Of a DNA stretch of 17,452 nucleotides, positions 1-8,033 are shown piece after piece. How positions within the stretch are numbered: position 1 is the stretch's first letter; each line of letters opens with the position of its first letter. The notes under the pieces are model-generated. The model worked only from the letters and a program-made list of their open reading frames with translations, was not told where the DNA came from and did no database searches. The stretch is taken from assembly GCA_025360235.1 (NCBI GenBank), contig JANYCO010000118.1, forward strand, positions 1 through 17,452, written 5' to 3'. The translations under genes were made by a program, and so were the position numbers. The stretch is from Cytophagales bacterium. GTDB lineage: Bacteria; Bacteroidota; Bacteroidia; Cytophagales; Cytophagaceae.

Positions 1-2
1 AC

Positions 3-800
3 CAGGGAGAAAACTTCTCTGCAGGTGCTAATCTTGCTCTTGTATTTATGTATGCCATAGAACAGGAGTGGGACGATATTGATTTTATGGTGAGAAGTTT
101 CCAAAACACTATGATGCGGGTACGTTACTCAGGAATCCCTGTAGTTGTAGCTCCTCATGCATTGGCTCTTGGAGGAGGTTGTGAAATCACCTTACACGCA
201 GATAAAGTAGTAGCCCATGCAGAAACCTATATCGGACTTGTTGAATTTGGTGTGGGATTAATTCCAGCCGGTGGAGGAAGTAAAGAATTTACACTTCGTG
301 TTTCTGATTCTTTTGAGGAAGGGGATATTCAATTAAATAACCTCCGCAACGCATACATGAATATTGCTACAGCAAAAGTAGCGACCTCTGCTTATGAAGC
401 GAAACAAATGAACATTCTTCGCCGTGGAGATGTTATTGTCTTGAATCGTGACAGACAAATTGCGGAAGCAAAACAAGAAGTATTGAAACTGGCGGAAGAA
501 GGCTACACACAACCTAAACACAGAAAAGATATTAAGGTTCTGGGTAAATCCGCTCTGGGCTTATTCTATGCAGGAGCGCATACCATGGTATCGGGAAAAT
601 ACATTTCTGAACACGATGCGAAGATCTCTCAAAAACTAGCACACGTAATGTGCGGTGGCGATCTATCAGCACCAGCGTTGGTATCTGAACAATATCTTCT
701 GGATCTTGAAAGAGAAGCTTTTGTTTCACTTTGTGGTGAGAAAAAGACTTTAGAGAGAATCCAAAGTATTCTGAACTCAGGTAAACCGTTGAGAAATTAA
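3..800 (+). CDS. fadN: 3-hydroxyacyl-CoA dehydrogenase/enoyl-CoA hydratase, C-terminal part (cut by left edge)
   Basis: The reading frame is open from base 3, so the first ATG at 48 is internal and the true start lies outside the window. About 265 residues are visible and match the enoyl-CoA hydratase (crotonase) half of FadN-type enzymes, in which the dehydrogenase domain comes first. Visible motifs are FSAGANL (oxyanion-hole strand), ALGGGCE (catalytic Glu codon near 183) and GLVEFGVGLIP (second catalytic Glu codon near 243). The enzyme would hydrate trans-2-enoyl-CoA and oxidise 3-hydroxyacyl-CoA in cytoplasmic beta-oxidation. The long helical tail after the crotonase core, ending in GKPLRN, fits FadN better than a stand-alone hydratase. 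The thiolase starts 78 bases downstream on the same strand, which is the usual fadN-fadA order. The dehydrogenase half is not seen, so the fusion is inferred from family and context. Confidence 0.85.
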   Translation, partial: QGENFSAGANLALVFMYAIEQEWDDIDFMVRSFQNTMMRVRYSGIPVVVAPHALALGGGCEITLHADKVVAHAETYIGLVEFGVGLIPAGGGSKEFTLRVSDSFEEGDIQLNNLRNAYMNIATAKVATSAYEAKQMNILRRGDVIVLNRDRQIAEAKQEVLKLAEEGYTQPKHRKDIKVLGKSALGLFYAGAHTMVSGKYISEHDAKISQKLAHVMCGGDLSAPALVSEQYLLDLEREAFVSLCGEKKTLERIQSILNSGKPLRN

Positions 801-878
801 TTAAGAATTATAAAAATAAATTTTGAACTAAAGTCTAAAAACTAATAATTCAAAATTCATAACTAAAAACTAACAAAC

Positions 879-2057
879 ATGGAAGTATATATAGTAGCAG
901 GATACAGAACCGCCGTGGGCAAAGCCCCAAGAGGTGTATTCAGATTTACTCGTCCCGATGAACTTGCGGCAGACGTAGTTAAATATCTTATGTCAAAACT
1001 CCCTGGCCTGGATAAAGATCGTATCGATGATGTAATCGTTGGTAATGCCACACCTGAAGCCGAACAAGGGCTAAACATAGGCCGTATGGTGTCCCTTATG
1101 GGACTTGATACCGTAAAAGTTCCAGGCATGACAGTGAACCGTTATTGTTCTTCAGGACTTGAAACAATCGCCATCGCTGATGCAAAAATTAGGGCTGGGT
1201 ACGCCGAGTGTATTATTGCAGGAGGCGTAGAAACCATGAGCCCGATCCCTTTTGGTGGATGGAAAGTAATACCTGGTTTTGATCTTGTAAAATCACACGC
1301 CGACTATTACTGGGGTATGGGACTTACAGCAGAAGCAGTGGCAACCCAATACAAAATTTCCAGAGAAGATCAGGATAAATTCTCTTATGACTCTCATCAG
1401 AAGGCAGTGACTGCTGTTAAAGGTGGCTTGTTCAAAGACGATATCGTTCCAATAAAAATAAAAGAAACGTATCTCGATGAAAACGAAAAAAAGAAAACCA
1501 AAGAATATGTAGTAGAAAACGACGAAGGCCCAAGAGCGGATACTTCGATCGAAGCACTTGCAAAATTAAAACCGGTATTTGCCAATGGTGGCAGTGTGAC
1601 TGCTGGGAACTCTTCCCAAACTTCTGATGGTGCTGCTTTTGTAATGCTGATGTCGGAGAAAATGGTGAAAGAATTAAAGTTAAAACCAATAGCACGTTTA
1701 GTTTCTTATGCCGTAGCTGGTGTTGAGCCACGCATCATGGGTATCGGACCAGTAGAAGCAATTCCAAAAGCATTGAAAATGGCTAAGCTGAAAAAAGAAG
1801 ACATCGATTTGATCGAACTTAACGAAGCGTTCGCTGCGCAATCTTTAGCTGTTATCCGTACGCTTGATCTGGACACATCTAAGATCAACGTAAATGGTGG
1901 CGCTATCGCTTTAGGGCATCCACTGGGATGTACTGGAGGAAAACTCAGTGTACAAATTTTCAACGAACTTAGAAGAAGAAAGAAAAAATATGGAATGGTA
2001 ACGATGTGTGTGGGGACTGGACAGGGAGCTGCTGGGATATTTGAGTTGTTAGACTAG
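879..2057 (+). CDS. fadA: Acetyl-CoA acyltransferase (thiolase)
   Basis: This 392-residue protein has normal full length for a thiolase. It cleaves 3-ketoacyl-CoA with CoA to give acetyl-CoA and a shortened acyl-CoA, the last step of a beta-oxidation cycle. All active-site elements are visible: the acyl-accepting Cys90 in NRYCSSG, His347 in GHPLGCTGG and the acid/base Cys377 in CVGTGQGAA. The NEAFA motif is also present in the C-terminal half. The ATG at 879 gives the standard N-terminus, with VAGYRTAVGK directly after it. It follows the FadN-type gene on the same strand, so the pair probably forms an operon making the trifunctional activity. A hairpin terminator 40 bases after the stop ends the unit; no acyl-CoA dehydrogenase follows here. 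Confidence 0.95.
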   Translation: MEVYIVAGYRTAVGKAPRGVFRFTRPDELAADVVKYLMSKLPGLDKDRIDDVIVGNATPEAEQGLNIGRMVSLMGLDTVKVPGMTVNRYCSSGLETIAIADAKIRAGYAECIIAGGVETMSPIPFGGWKVIPGFDLVKSHADYYWGMGLTAEAVATQYKISREDQDKFSYDSHQKAVTAVKGGLFKDDIVPIKIKETYLDENEKKKTKEYVVENDEGPRADTSIEALAKLKPVFANGGSVTAGNSSQTSDGAAFVMLMSEKMVKELKLKPIARLVSYAVAGVEPRIMGIGPVEAIPKALKMAKLKKEDIDLIELNEAFAAQSLAVIRTLDLDTSKINVNGGAIALGHPLGCTGGKLSVQIFNELRRRKKKYGMVTMCVGTGQGAAGIFELLD

Positions 2058-2097
2058 AATTTCCTGTATTAGAAAAGATTGCAAGATTTTATTTTGG

Positions 2098-2136
2098 ACA
2101 CCTATGAGGTTTTGGAAATCTTATAGGTGTTTTTTA
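2098..2136 (+). terminator. Rho-independent terminator after fadA
   Basis: ACACCTAT (2098-2105) pairs with ATAGGTGT (2123-2130). Four further inner pairs, including G-T wobbles, extend the stem to about 12 bp around a loop of roughly nine bases. A run of six or more T follows directly. It terminates the rightward beta-oxidation transcript. The oppositely directed gene ends at 2134, so the hairpin also lies just past the stop of the leftward transcript, although the T run is on the plus-strand side only. Confidence 0.85.
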
Positions 2137-2445
2137 TTTCTTTTGATTCAATAATTTCTCCAATTCATAAAGGTCCTTGTATTTTAATGCTTCCTGATGT
2201 TCGTCCATTGCTAACGCTTTTGCAATATCCGCTAATTTCTTTTGCTCTTCCGCTTCCTTTTGTGCCTTTAACGCAAATTCTTTTGCCATAACAGCCAAAT
2301 CCTTCTGCTTATCCACCTCCACCTTTTGTGTTATCGCCCATATACAAATGAAAAGCATAAAAACTGTTTGGATGCTAACAATCACTACCCACTTTCGGAT
2401 AGAATTGTCCTTCCCTTTCAGATCCATTTTTAGATATCTTGCCAT
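2134..2445 (-). CDS. Small membrane-anchored coiled-coil protein, unknown function
   Basis: This 103-residue protein has a short charged N-terminus, one hydrophobic helix at about residues 19-38, and then a Lys/Glu/Ala-rich stretch to the end that looks like a coiled coil. No enzyme motif is visible and I do not recognise the family. Its C-terminal 85 residues clearly resemble the end of the neighbouring protein (2624-3322): both have IWA-TQKVE-DKQK directly after the membrane helix, and both end in NQKK. The two are therefore paralogues. A start at Met7 is also possible. The gene is last in a leftward cluster that begins with scpA. The REPIN-like element lies upstream and may separate its transcription from that of its paralogue. 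Confidence 0.65.
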   Translation of the reverse strand: MARYLKMDLKGKDNSIRKWVVIVSIQTVFMLFICIWAITQKVEVDKQKDLAVMAKEFALKAQKEAEEQKKLADIAKALAMDEHQEALKYKDLYELEKLLNQKK

Positions 2446-2500
2446 AGGATGAATTTGTTAAATTATTTAAGTATTAAATAGTGGCTGTACCCATACTTCT

Positions 2501-2587
2501 GACACCGTTCACTAAAGTGAACGGCAAGAGATGAAAATATTTACTATTCTATTTTATCCATTGCCGTTGGCTTCAGCCAACGGTGTC
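2501..2587. repeat. REPIN-like double hairpin (two inverted REP-like palindromes)
   Basis: Two near-perfect hairpins face each other. The left stem is CCGTTCAC/GTGAACGG with loop TAAA (about 2504-2523). The right stem is CCGTTGGC/GCCAACGG with loop TTCA (about 2564-2583). Their outer flanks are complementary: GACACCGTT at 2501-2509 matches AACGGTGTC at 2579-2587, and AACGGCAA near 2519-2526 matches TTGCCGTT near 2561-2568. The 34-base middle is AT-rich. This layout is that of REPINs, which are mobilised in trans by RAYT (Y1-family) transposases. No transposase gene is in the window. Confidence 0.7.
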
Positions 2588-2623
2588 TCTATACACTAGG
2601 AAGATTCTTGCGCTATTGTAGTT

Positions 2624-3322
2624 TTATTTCTTTTGGTTTTTGAGTTTTTCTTGTTCGTAAAGCATCCTATATATTGAGGTTTCATCTTTTGCAATCAATT
2701 CATTCCTCTTGACTATCTCTGCCACTATTTTTGCTTCTTCCGCCTCCTTTTTACTTTTCATTGCTTCTCCCTTTGCAATATTTGCCAACTCTTTTTGTTT
2801 ATCCGCCTCAACCTTCTGCGTGAAAGCCCAAATAATTATTCCAAAAAACAAAAAAGTTTGGACCACAATTATCACCCACCATATTGACCTTCGAATAGTT
2901 TTTCCTTGTTCTTCCATTTCTCGTTTATAAAAAAGCAGTATAGTATAAAAATACAAATAAAATCCTGCATAAGGAAACAACATATAAACAATCCATTCTA
3001 TATCATCGCCTCTAAACATAAATCTTGCTGTAAAATAAAGGAAGTAGACAGCTAATTTTAAACGATCAATAAATAAATTACTATGTTTCCCTGCAAATTT
3101 AAAACTATATAAAATAAGAAAAGCTGTCGCAAAAAATAACGCCCATTCAACTCCTATATAAATATATTGAAACAACCACAAAAATAGAATGCAAGACATT
3201 GCCAACCACCAGTTCTGCTGCTTGAGAAATTTTATAAAAATCATAAATGAATAAGGTTGATGAAAGGTTGTTAACAAGAGATCACACTTTCTGTTGCTCA
3301 ATACTGATCTACTCCCATTCAT
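2624..3322 (-). CDS. Multi-pass membrane protein with C-terminal coiled coil, unknown function
   Basis: The ORF has 232 residues, but the start is uncertain. The ATG at 3322 overlaps the scpA stop by 14 bases and adds a polar, unconvincing N-terminus. The ATG at 3244 (residue 27, MIFIKFLK) gives a typical membrane-protein start and a 64-base gap to scpA. Hydrophobic segments lie near residues 39-55, 57-74, 88-104, 110-132 and 147-167. A Lys/Glu/Ala-rich tail follows that should form a cytoplasmic coiled coil. The last helix plus tail is the part shared with the 103-residue protein downstream, so that region is a duplicated module. No catalytic motif is visible and I do not recognise the family. 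Co-transcription with scpA is likely from spacing, but a functional link is not shown. Confidence 0.65.
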   Translation of the reverse strand: MNGSRSVLSNRKCDLLLTTFHQPYSFMIFIKFLKQQNWWLAMSCILFLWLFQYIYIGVEWALFFATAFLILYSFKFAGKHSNLFIDRLKLAVYFLYFTARFMFRGDDIEWIVYMLFPYAGFYLYFYTILLFYKREMEEQGKTIRRSIWWVIIVVQTFLFFGIIIWAFTQKVEADKQKELANIAKGEAMKSKKEAEEAKIVAEIVKRNELIAKDETSIYRMLYEQEKLKNQKK

Positions 3323-4088
3323 TTACCATCGCCGCACTGTGTTTTTCGTCGTATTTCTCTATCCAGAAATTGTTGAACCCTTCTCCCAGATAAATAGTTA
3401 TAAAATGAAGTTGAAGTAATTCTAAAATCGCAAGGAAACTATAGATCACTTCTATTTTCTCTGAACTTTCTTTCAAAATGTCAACAAAAGACACTTTAGA
3501 AATCATGTTTACTTTCTTAAGTATGTATTCCTTTTTTTCTTCGATACTATAAGGATACTGTACTACTTTGTGAATTGGCTTATTTTTTTCAGCCTCAAAA
3601 CGTACAATCACTCTTTCAAAAACTTTCAACAATTTATAAAGATCCAAATCTTGCAATTCGGCTTCTACATCGTTTACTTCAGCCAGTTGTTTTAGCTCTT
3701 TTAAAACATTCCCACGTTTTTCTCTTTGTAAAGAAGCGTCTTCCAACGTCGAAAGTTCACCGATAATGGATTTGTATTTTTTGTACTCCAGCAAATGCGC
3801 CACCAATTCTTCACGTGGATCAATTTCTTTACCTGTTTCATCAATTACTGGTCTTGGCAACAACATTTTAGCTTTGATCCTCATCAATGTAGCCGCTACA
3901 AGAATAAACTCACTGGCCACTTCTATGTTCATTTTCTCAAAATGATGCAAATAGGCAAGGAAATCATGAGTAATTTTTGAGATTGGAATATCATAAATAT
4001 CCAGTTCGTCACGTTCTATAAAGAATAGAAGTAAATCAAATGGTCCTTTAAATAAAGGCAATTCTATCTCGAAGCTTTCATTGGTCAT
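3309..4088 (-). CDS. scpA: Segregation and condensation protein A
   Basis: This is a 259-residue kleisin subunit of the bacterial Smc-ScpA-ScpB condensin, which organises and helps segregate the chromosome. The N-terminal part has the family signature PLFKGPFDLLLFFIE followed by ELDIYDIPI, the helices that contact the Smc neck. VAATLMRIKAKMLLPRP follows, then a variable acidic/Lys-rich middle. The C-terminal part, around YSFLAILELLQL, is the small winged-helix region that binds the Smc head. Length is normal for the family. The ATG at 4088 is the only good start, and it faces dxs across a 179-base divergent spacer. The partner scpB is not in the window. Two membrane-protein genes follow on the same strand. 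Confidence 0.93.
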   Translation of the reverse strand: MTNESFEIELPLFKGPFDLLLFFIERDELDIYDIPISKITHDFLAYLHHFEKMNIEVASEFILVAATLMRIKAKMLLPRPVIDETGKEIDPREELVAHLLEYKKYKSIIGELSTLEDASLQREKRGNVLKELKQLAEVNDVEAELQDLDLYKLLKVFERVIVRFEAEKNKPIHKVVQYPYSIEEKKEYILKKVNMISKVSFVDILKESSEKIEVIYSFLAILELLQLHFITIYLGEGFNNFWIEKYDEKHSAAMVNEWE

Positions 4089-4229
4089 AATGTAAAATTA
4101 GAAGGATAAGGCAGAAACATAAAGGTTAACAGAATTGTTATTTTTCCACTATCCACGTTGATAAGTAGTAATATGCAGATGGACCGTATTTTAAAGCAAT
4201 TTAATGGCATAAAATATGCTATTTTTATA

Positions 4230-4237
4230 TATATTTG
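4230..4237 (+). promoter_or_regulatory. Candidate Bacteroidota -7 promoter box for dxs
   Basis: TATATTTG matches the TAnnTTTG -7 consensus of the Bacteroidota primary sigma factor exactly. It lies 30 bases before the dxs start, inside the scpA-dxs divergent spacer. No good -33 TTG box is present at the expected spacing, so this call rests on the -7 box and its position. Confidence 0.45.
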
Positions 4238-4267
4238 TAGTTTATTGGATTTAACTAATATAAGATT

Positions 4268-6190
4268 TTGATCAAAGCAGGCAAATTACTGGCCGAAATA
4301 AACTCTCCGGAGGACTTAAGAAAACTGGATGAAAGTCAGTTGCATCAACTATGCACTGAACTTAGAGAGTTTATTATTGATAATGTTTCCGTTTATGGTG
4401 GTCATTTTGGAGCTAGTCTTGGCGTAGCAGAACTTACCGTAGCCCTACATTATGTTTTCAATACCCCTGACGACCAATTGGTCTGGGATGTAGGGCATCA
4501 GGCCTACGGACATAAAATATTAACGGGAAGAAAAGATAGTTTTCATACCAATCGTCTCTACGGTGGTATTTCAGGTTTCCCAAAAAGAAGTGAAAGTAAA
4601 TACGACGCCTTTGGCGTAGGCCACTCTTCTACTTCGATTTCTGCTGCTTTAGGAATGGCAGTAGCCTCGGCTGTAAAAGGCGAAAAAAACCGCCAGCACA
4701 TAGCCGTTATCGGTGACGGCGCGCTTACTGCAGGAATGGCTTTTGAAGCTATGAACCACGCAGGAATTGCAAATGCTAATTTGCTAATTGTATTGAATGA
4801 CAATTGCATGGCCATTGATCCGAATGTTGGAGCATTGAAAGATTATTTGGTGGACATTACCACTTCCAGTACCTACAACAGAATGCGCGATGAGATCTGG
4901 CTCATGCTGGGCAAGATGAAAAAAATTGCTCCTGCTGCACAACAGATCGCGTCTAAAATTGAAGCTGGCTTAAAAGCTACTTTACTCAAAAACAGTAACC
5001 TTTTCGAATCTTTACAAATAAGATATTTTGGTCCTGTTGACGGTCATGATTTGGACCATCTAGTGAGTGTTTTCAAAGACATGAAAAACATTCCTGGTCC
5101 TAAGTTATTGCACGTTCTTACTACGAAAGGAAAAGGTTATTCATTAGCAGAAAAAGATCAGACCCTTTGGCATTCCCCAGGGCTCTTCAATAAAGAGACT
5201 GGGGAGATTGTTAAAAAAGTTTACGATCAGCCACAACCTCCGAAATACCAGGATGTTTTTGGACATACTATTGTAGAACTGGCAGAAAAAAATCCGAAGA
5301 TCATGGGGATCACTCCTGCTATGCCTTCTGGTTCTTCGTTAAATATCATGATGAAGGTAATGCCTGACAGAGCGCTTGATGTTGGAATTGCAGAACAACA
5401 TGCCGTGACATTCTCAGCAGGACTTGCCGCACAAGGCATGATCCCTTTCTGCAATATTTATTCAAGTTTCATGCAACGCGGCTACGATCAGGTAATCCAC
5501 GATGTAGCCATACAAAAACTTCCTGTTATCTTCTGTCTTGACAGAGCGGGTATAGCAGGCGCTGATGGTCCTACACACCATGGTGCCTACGATATTGCAT
5601 TTATGCGTTGTATTCCGAATATGGTGATTGCTTCGCCGATGAACGAATCGGAACTTAGAAACATGATGTACTCGGCCACCTTCCATACTGGTGGTGCCTA
5701 TTCTATTCGTTACCCACGTGGACAAGGTGTGCTACCAGAATGGAGAACTCCATTTGAAAAAATTGAAACAGGTGTAGGGCGTTTAGTCAGTGATGGGAAA
5801 GAAGTTGCTATACTAACGGTAGGTCACATCGGTAACTATGTAACAAAATCTTGTTCTATTCTGGCCACAGAAGATATTCGTCCAGCACATTACGACATGC
5901 GTTTTGTAAAACCATTGGATGAAAAATTATTACACCAGATTTTTGCGAAATTTGACAAAATCGTAACAGTTGAAGACGGTTGTGTAATGGGAGGCTTTGG
6001 TACTGCCGTTATGGAGTTTATGATGGACAATAATTATTCTGCCAAAATAGTTCGTCTTGGAATGCCTGATAAAGTGGTTGAGCATGGCGAACAATTAGAA
6101 CTTCATGCAGAATGTGGGTATGATCCGGAAAGCATTGCTGAAGCGGTGAAAAAATTGATTGCTAAGAAAAGAGAGAAAGTTTTATCCTAA
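4268..6190 (+). CDS. dxs: 1-deoxy-D-xylulose-5-phosphate synthase
   Basis: This 640-residue thiamine-diphosphate enzyme condenses pyruvate and glyceraldehyde 3-phosphate to DXP, the first step of the MEP isoprenoid pathway, which also feeds thiamine and pyridoxal synthesis. Features in order are His46 in GGHFGASLG, GHQAYGHKILTGR (residues 76-88), HSSTSISAALGMA, the ThDP/Mg motif GDGALTAG (149-156) with LNDN near 176-179, YFGPVDGHD, the catalytic Glu in VGIAEQHAVT, and DRAGIAGADGPTHHGAYD. The C-terminal transketolase-like domain is complete. The start codon is TTG at 4268: an in-frame stop lies 12 bases upstream, no ATG is available, and the resulting N-terminus (IKAGKLLAEINSPEDLRKL) is the expected one. 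An ATT at 4265 is the only other option. The next gene starts on the base after the stop. A relic of a second dxs 3' end lies at 8031-8129. Confidence 0.96.
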   Translation: MIKAGKLLAEINSPEDLRKLDESQLHQLCTELREFIIDNVSVYGGHFGASLGVAELTVALHYVFNTPDDQLVWDVGHQAYGHKILTGRKDSFHTNRLYGGISGFPKRSESKYDAFGVGHSSTSISAALGMAVASAVKGEKNRQHIAVIGDGALTAGMAFEAMNHAGIANANLLIVLNDNCMAIDPNVGALKDYLVDITTSSTYNRMRDEIWLMLGKMKKIAPAAQQIASKIEAGLKATLLKNSNLFESLQIRYFGPVDGHDLDHLVSVFKDMKNIPGPKLLHVLTTKGKGYSLAEKDQTLWHSPGLFNKETGEIVKKVYDQPQPPKYQDVFGHTIVELAEKNPKIMGITPAMPSGSSLNIMMKVMPDRALDVGIAEQHAVTFSAGLAAQGMIPFCNIYSSFMQRGYDQVIHDVAIQKLPVIFCLDRAGIAGADGPTHHGAYDIAFMRCIPNMVIASPMNESELRNMMYSATFHTGGAYSIRYPRGQGVLPEWRTPFEKIETGVGRLVSDGKEVAILTVGHIGNYVTKSCSILATEDIRPAHYDMRFVKPLDEKLLHQIFAKFDKIVTVEDGCVMGGFGTAVMEFMMDNNYSAKIVRLGMPDKVVEHGEQLELHAECGYDPESIAEAVKKLIAKKREKVLS

Positions 6191-7969
6191 ATGAAAATTT
6201 TTTCTCTTTATATACTCCTACTGCTTTCTACCCAATTATCTTCCAATTTATTTGGTTCTTCCATTGACAACAAAAAAGTCACTTTCAAAAGATTGCTGGA
6301 GGAGATGCAATATGGAAAACCAGATACCATCAGCAACAACGACGGTACAAAATATTTAGCCGTAAAAATTAATAACACTGAAATAGAGTTTGACAGAACG
6401 ATTGACAACAAACTTGACGATCGTTTTTTTAAAGGGGCTGATAAGATAATTGTTCCTTATACGGTGCATCTAAACAAATGCACTTTCTCTCCTGCCTTTT
6501 GGTACTTGCTTAGAAATATTGAGTTTCAGGGCTACCTGGCATTTTTTGAATGTACGAATGTCAAAGCGAAATTTACAGAATGTACCTTTAAGAAAACCTT
6601 TAGAATCTATAATACCTCTATAGATTTTTTCCAATTTACGGACTGCAATTTTGAACATGGTTTTAAAATGGCCAGATCTCCGGTATCTGATTATTTCAAT
6701 TTTTATAATTGCAATTTCTCTGTAAACCCAGCCTATCTTTTTGACAGTCCAAACATCGATATGGAAGCGCGGCTATTTACTTTTCAAAATAAATTGAATC
6801 CGGTGGACATGAGTTTTGAAAAATGTTCTTTCAAAGTTTCGGACTCTCTGAAAAATAATTTGCAGTACAATATCAATATGTTGGGTTCAAACTTTAACAA
6901 CTTGAAATTCAATGAATGTTATACCAATGTTTCTATAAACCTATCTCAATCTTCGGTTGTCAATCAATTTACTTGTTTCAAATCTAGGTTTGACAATTAT
7001 ATAATTGTAGATGCCTTTAACTTCAATCCTACGAATGCAAAAGTGCAATGGGGCAGTGTAGCAGGTAGTAAGATTTCTCTTTTGGCGGTAGGCTCAAATA
7101 CTATTATAACTGGAAAATCTACCCACGAATTAAAAGATGAATTTTTATATAATAGTTTGGTAAGTTGTTATGCCATGTTCTATAACAGCTACAGAAATCA
7201 GGGAAATCGGATATCCGCCAATGAGAGCTACAAAGAGTGGAAAGACATTGAGACGATTTATCTAAAACATTTATTAGACGAAAAATATTCTTTCAATACC
7301 TATTTTAACTGGTTGATGAATATATTTTTAGATCTTTTTTGTGACTACGGAACAAATCCTATTAAATCGATTAAATGGTCTTTTTATGTAATGTCCTTCT
7401 TCGCTTTTTTCTATTTTTTCTTTCCTTATGAAGGAGGAGTATTTAACCGTGATAGTTTTTTTAGTAGAATTAAATTATATATCAATTATTTTACTACAAA
7501 GAAATCACTTTCCGAACTTTACAATGAAAAACCAGAAAACTCACTTGTGGAGGAGCAAAGTTTTAATGAGTACCTCGCTGCAATCGAACAGAACCGAAAT
7601 AAGCTACCGATTTACATACGCATTTTTGGAAAACAGATTTTTAGGTTAGCTGTATTGAAAATAAGAATCTACAAATGGTATTATAAACTACTGGACAGAA
7701 TTACCGGTAAATGGGAAGGTATAAAAGGCAGAAGAAAATTCTTAGCTAACGTTCTCTATGGAGGAATAATATTTATTATACTTTGTTCCTTTCTACTGAA
7801 AAGAGTATTTGACTGCCTTACGCTAAGCCTGAATGCCTTTTCTACACTGGGTTTCGGTGAAATACCAGTAAAAGGTGCGGCTCAATACCTAACCGTTATT
7901 GAAGGTTTTGTAGGATGGTTTCTGCTAAGCATTTTCAGCGTGGCACTAATAAGCCAGATCATCCAATAA
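6191..7969 (+). CDS. Secreted beta-helix/K+-channel-pore fusion membrane protein
   Basis: The protein has 592 residues. Residues 1-24 look like a signal peptide. About residues 60-300 hold irregular repeats with Cys/Phe spaced like pentapeptide repeats (FTECTF, FTDCNF, FEKCSF, FNECYT), suggesting a right-handed beta-helix. A membrane helix lies near 396-413, then a basic linker to about 516. A helix near 519-538, a pore loop ending in STLGFGE (551-557) and a last helix near 566-590 complete a two-helix ion-channel module. TLGFGE fits the K+ selectivity-filter pattern (T-x-G-Y/F-G-D/E). With a cleaved signal, the beta-helix would be periplasmic and the pore loop would correctly face outward. 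Ligand gating through the beta-helix is inference. The ATG abuts the dxs stop, suggesting translational coupling. The gene is visibly more AT-rich than dxs, hinting at later acquisition. Confidence 0.75.
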   Translation: MKIFSLYILLLLSTQLSSNLFGSSIDNKKVTFKRLLEEMQYGKPDTISNNDGTKYLAVKINNTEIEFDRTIDNKLDDRFFKGADKIIVPYTVHLNKCTFSPAFWYLLRNIEFQGYLAFFECTNVKAKFTECTFKKTFRIYNTSIDFFQFTDCNFEHGFKMARSPVSDYFNFYNCNFSVNPAYLFDSPNIDMEARLFTFQNKLNPVDMSFEKCSFKVSDSLKNNLQYNINMLGSNFNNLKFNECYTNVSINLSQSSVVNQFTCFKSRFDNYIIVDAFNFNPTNAKVQWGSVAGSKISLLAVGSNTIITGKSTHELKDEFLYNSLVSCYAMFYNSYRNQGNRISANESYKEWKDIETIYLKHLLDEKYSFNTYFNWLMNIFLDLFCDYGTNPIKSIKWSFYVMSFFAFFYFFFPYEGGVFNRDSFFSRIKLYINYFTTKKSLSELYNEKPENSLVEEQSFNEYLAAIEQNRNKLPIYIRIFGKQIFRLAVLKIRIYKWYYKLLDRITGKWEGIKGRRKFLANVLYGGIIFIILCSFLLKRVFDCLTLSLNAFSTLGFGEIPVKGAAQYLTVIEGFVGWFLLSIFSVALISQIIQ

Positions 7970-7986
7970 ATAAATTACAAAAAAAT

Positions 7987-8033
7987 ATGCTCGAATACAA
8001 CGACTCTGGTCACGGTTTTTGTGTGGATAGAAA
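7987..8033 (+). pseudogene. Relic of the 5' end of an alpha/beta hydrolase gene
   Basis: Starting at the ATG, 11 codons translate as MLEYNDSGHGF, identical to the start of the intact hydrolase at 10824. The DNA differs at five of these codons, all silently. The next codons (CVDRN) match CEDRT at residues 20-24 of the intact protein. Codons 12-19 are therefore missing here, a 24-base loss between the two HGF codon triplets of the gene. The frame hits a TAG at 8035 where the dxs relic begins. It sits 17 bases after the channel-gene stop, in the same orientation as the intact copy. It cannot encode a functional enzyme. Confidence 0.85.

Noticed and set aside
4089..4200. Promoter for scpA on the minus strand
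   Set aside because: TATGTTTC is one base off the TAnnTTTG box and no -33 element stands out, so support is too weak to list.
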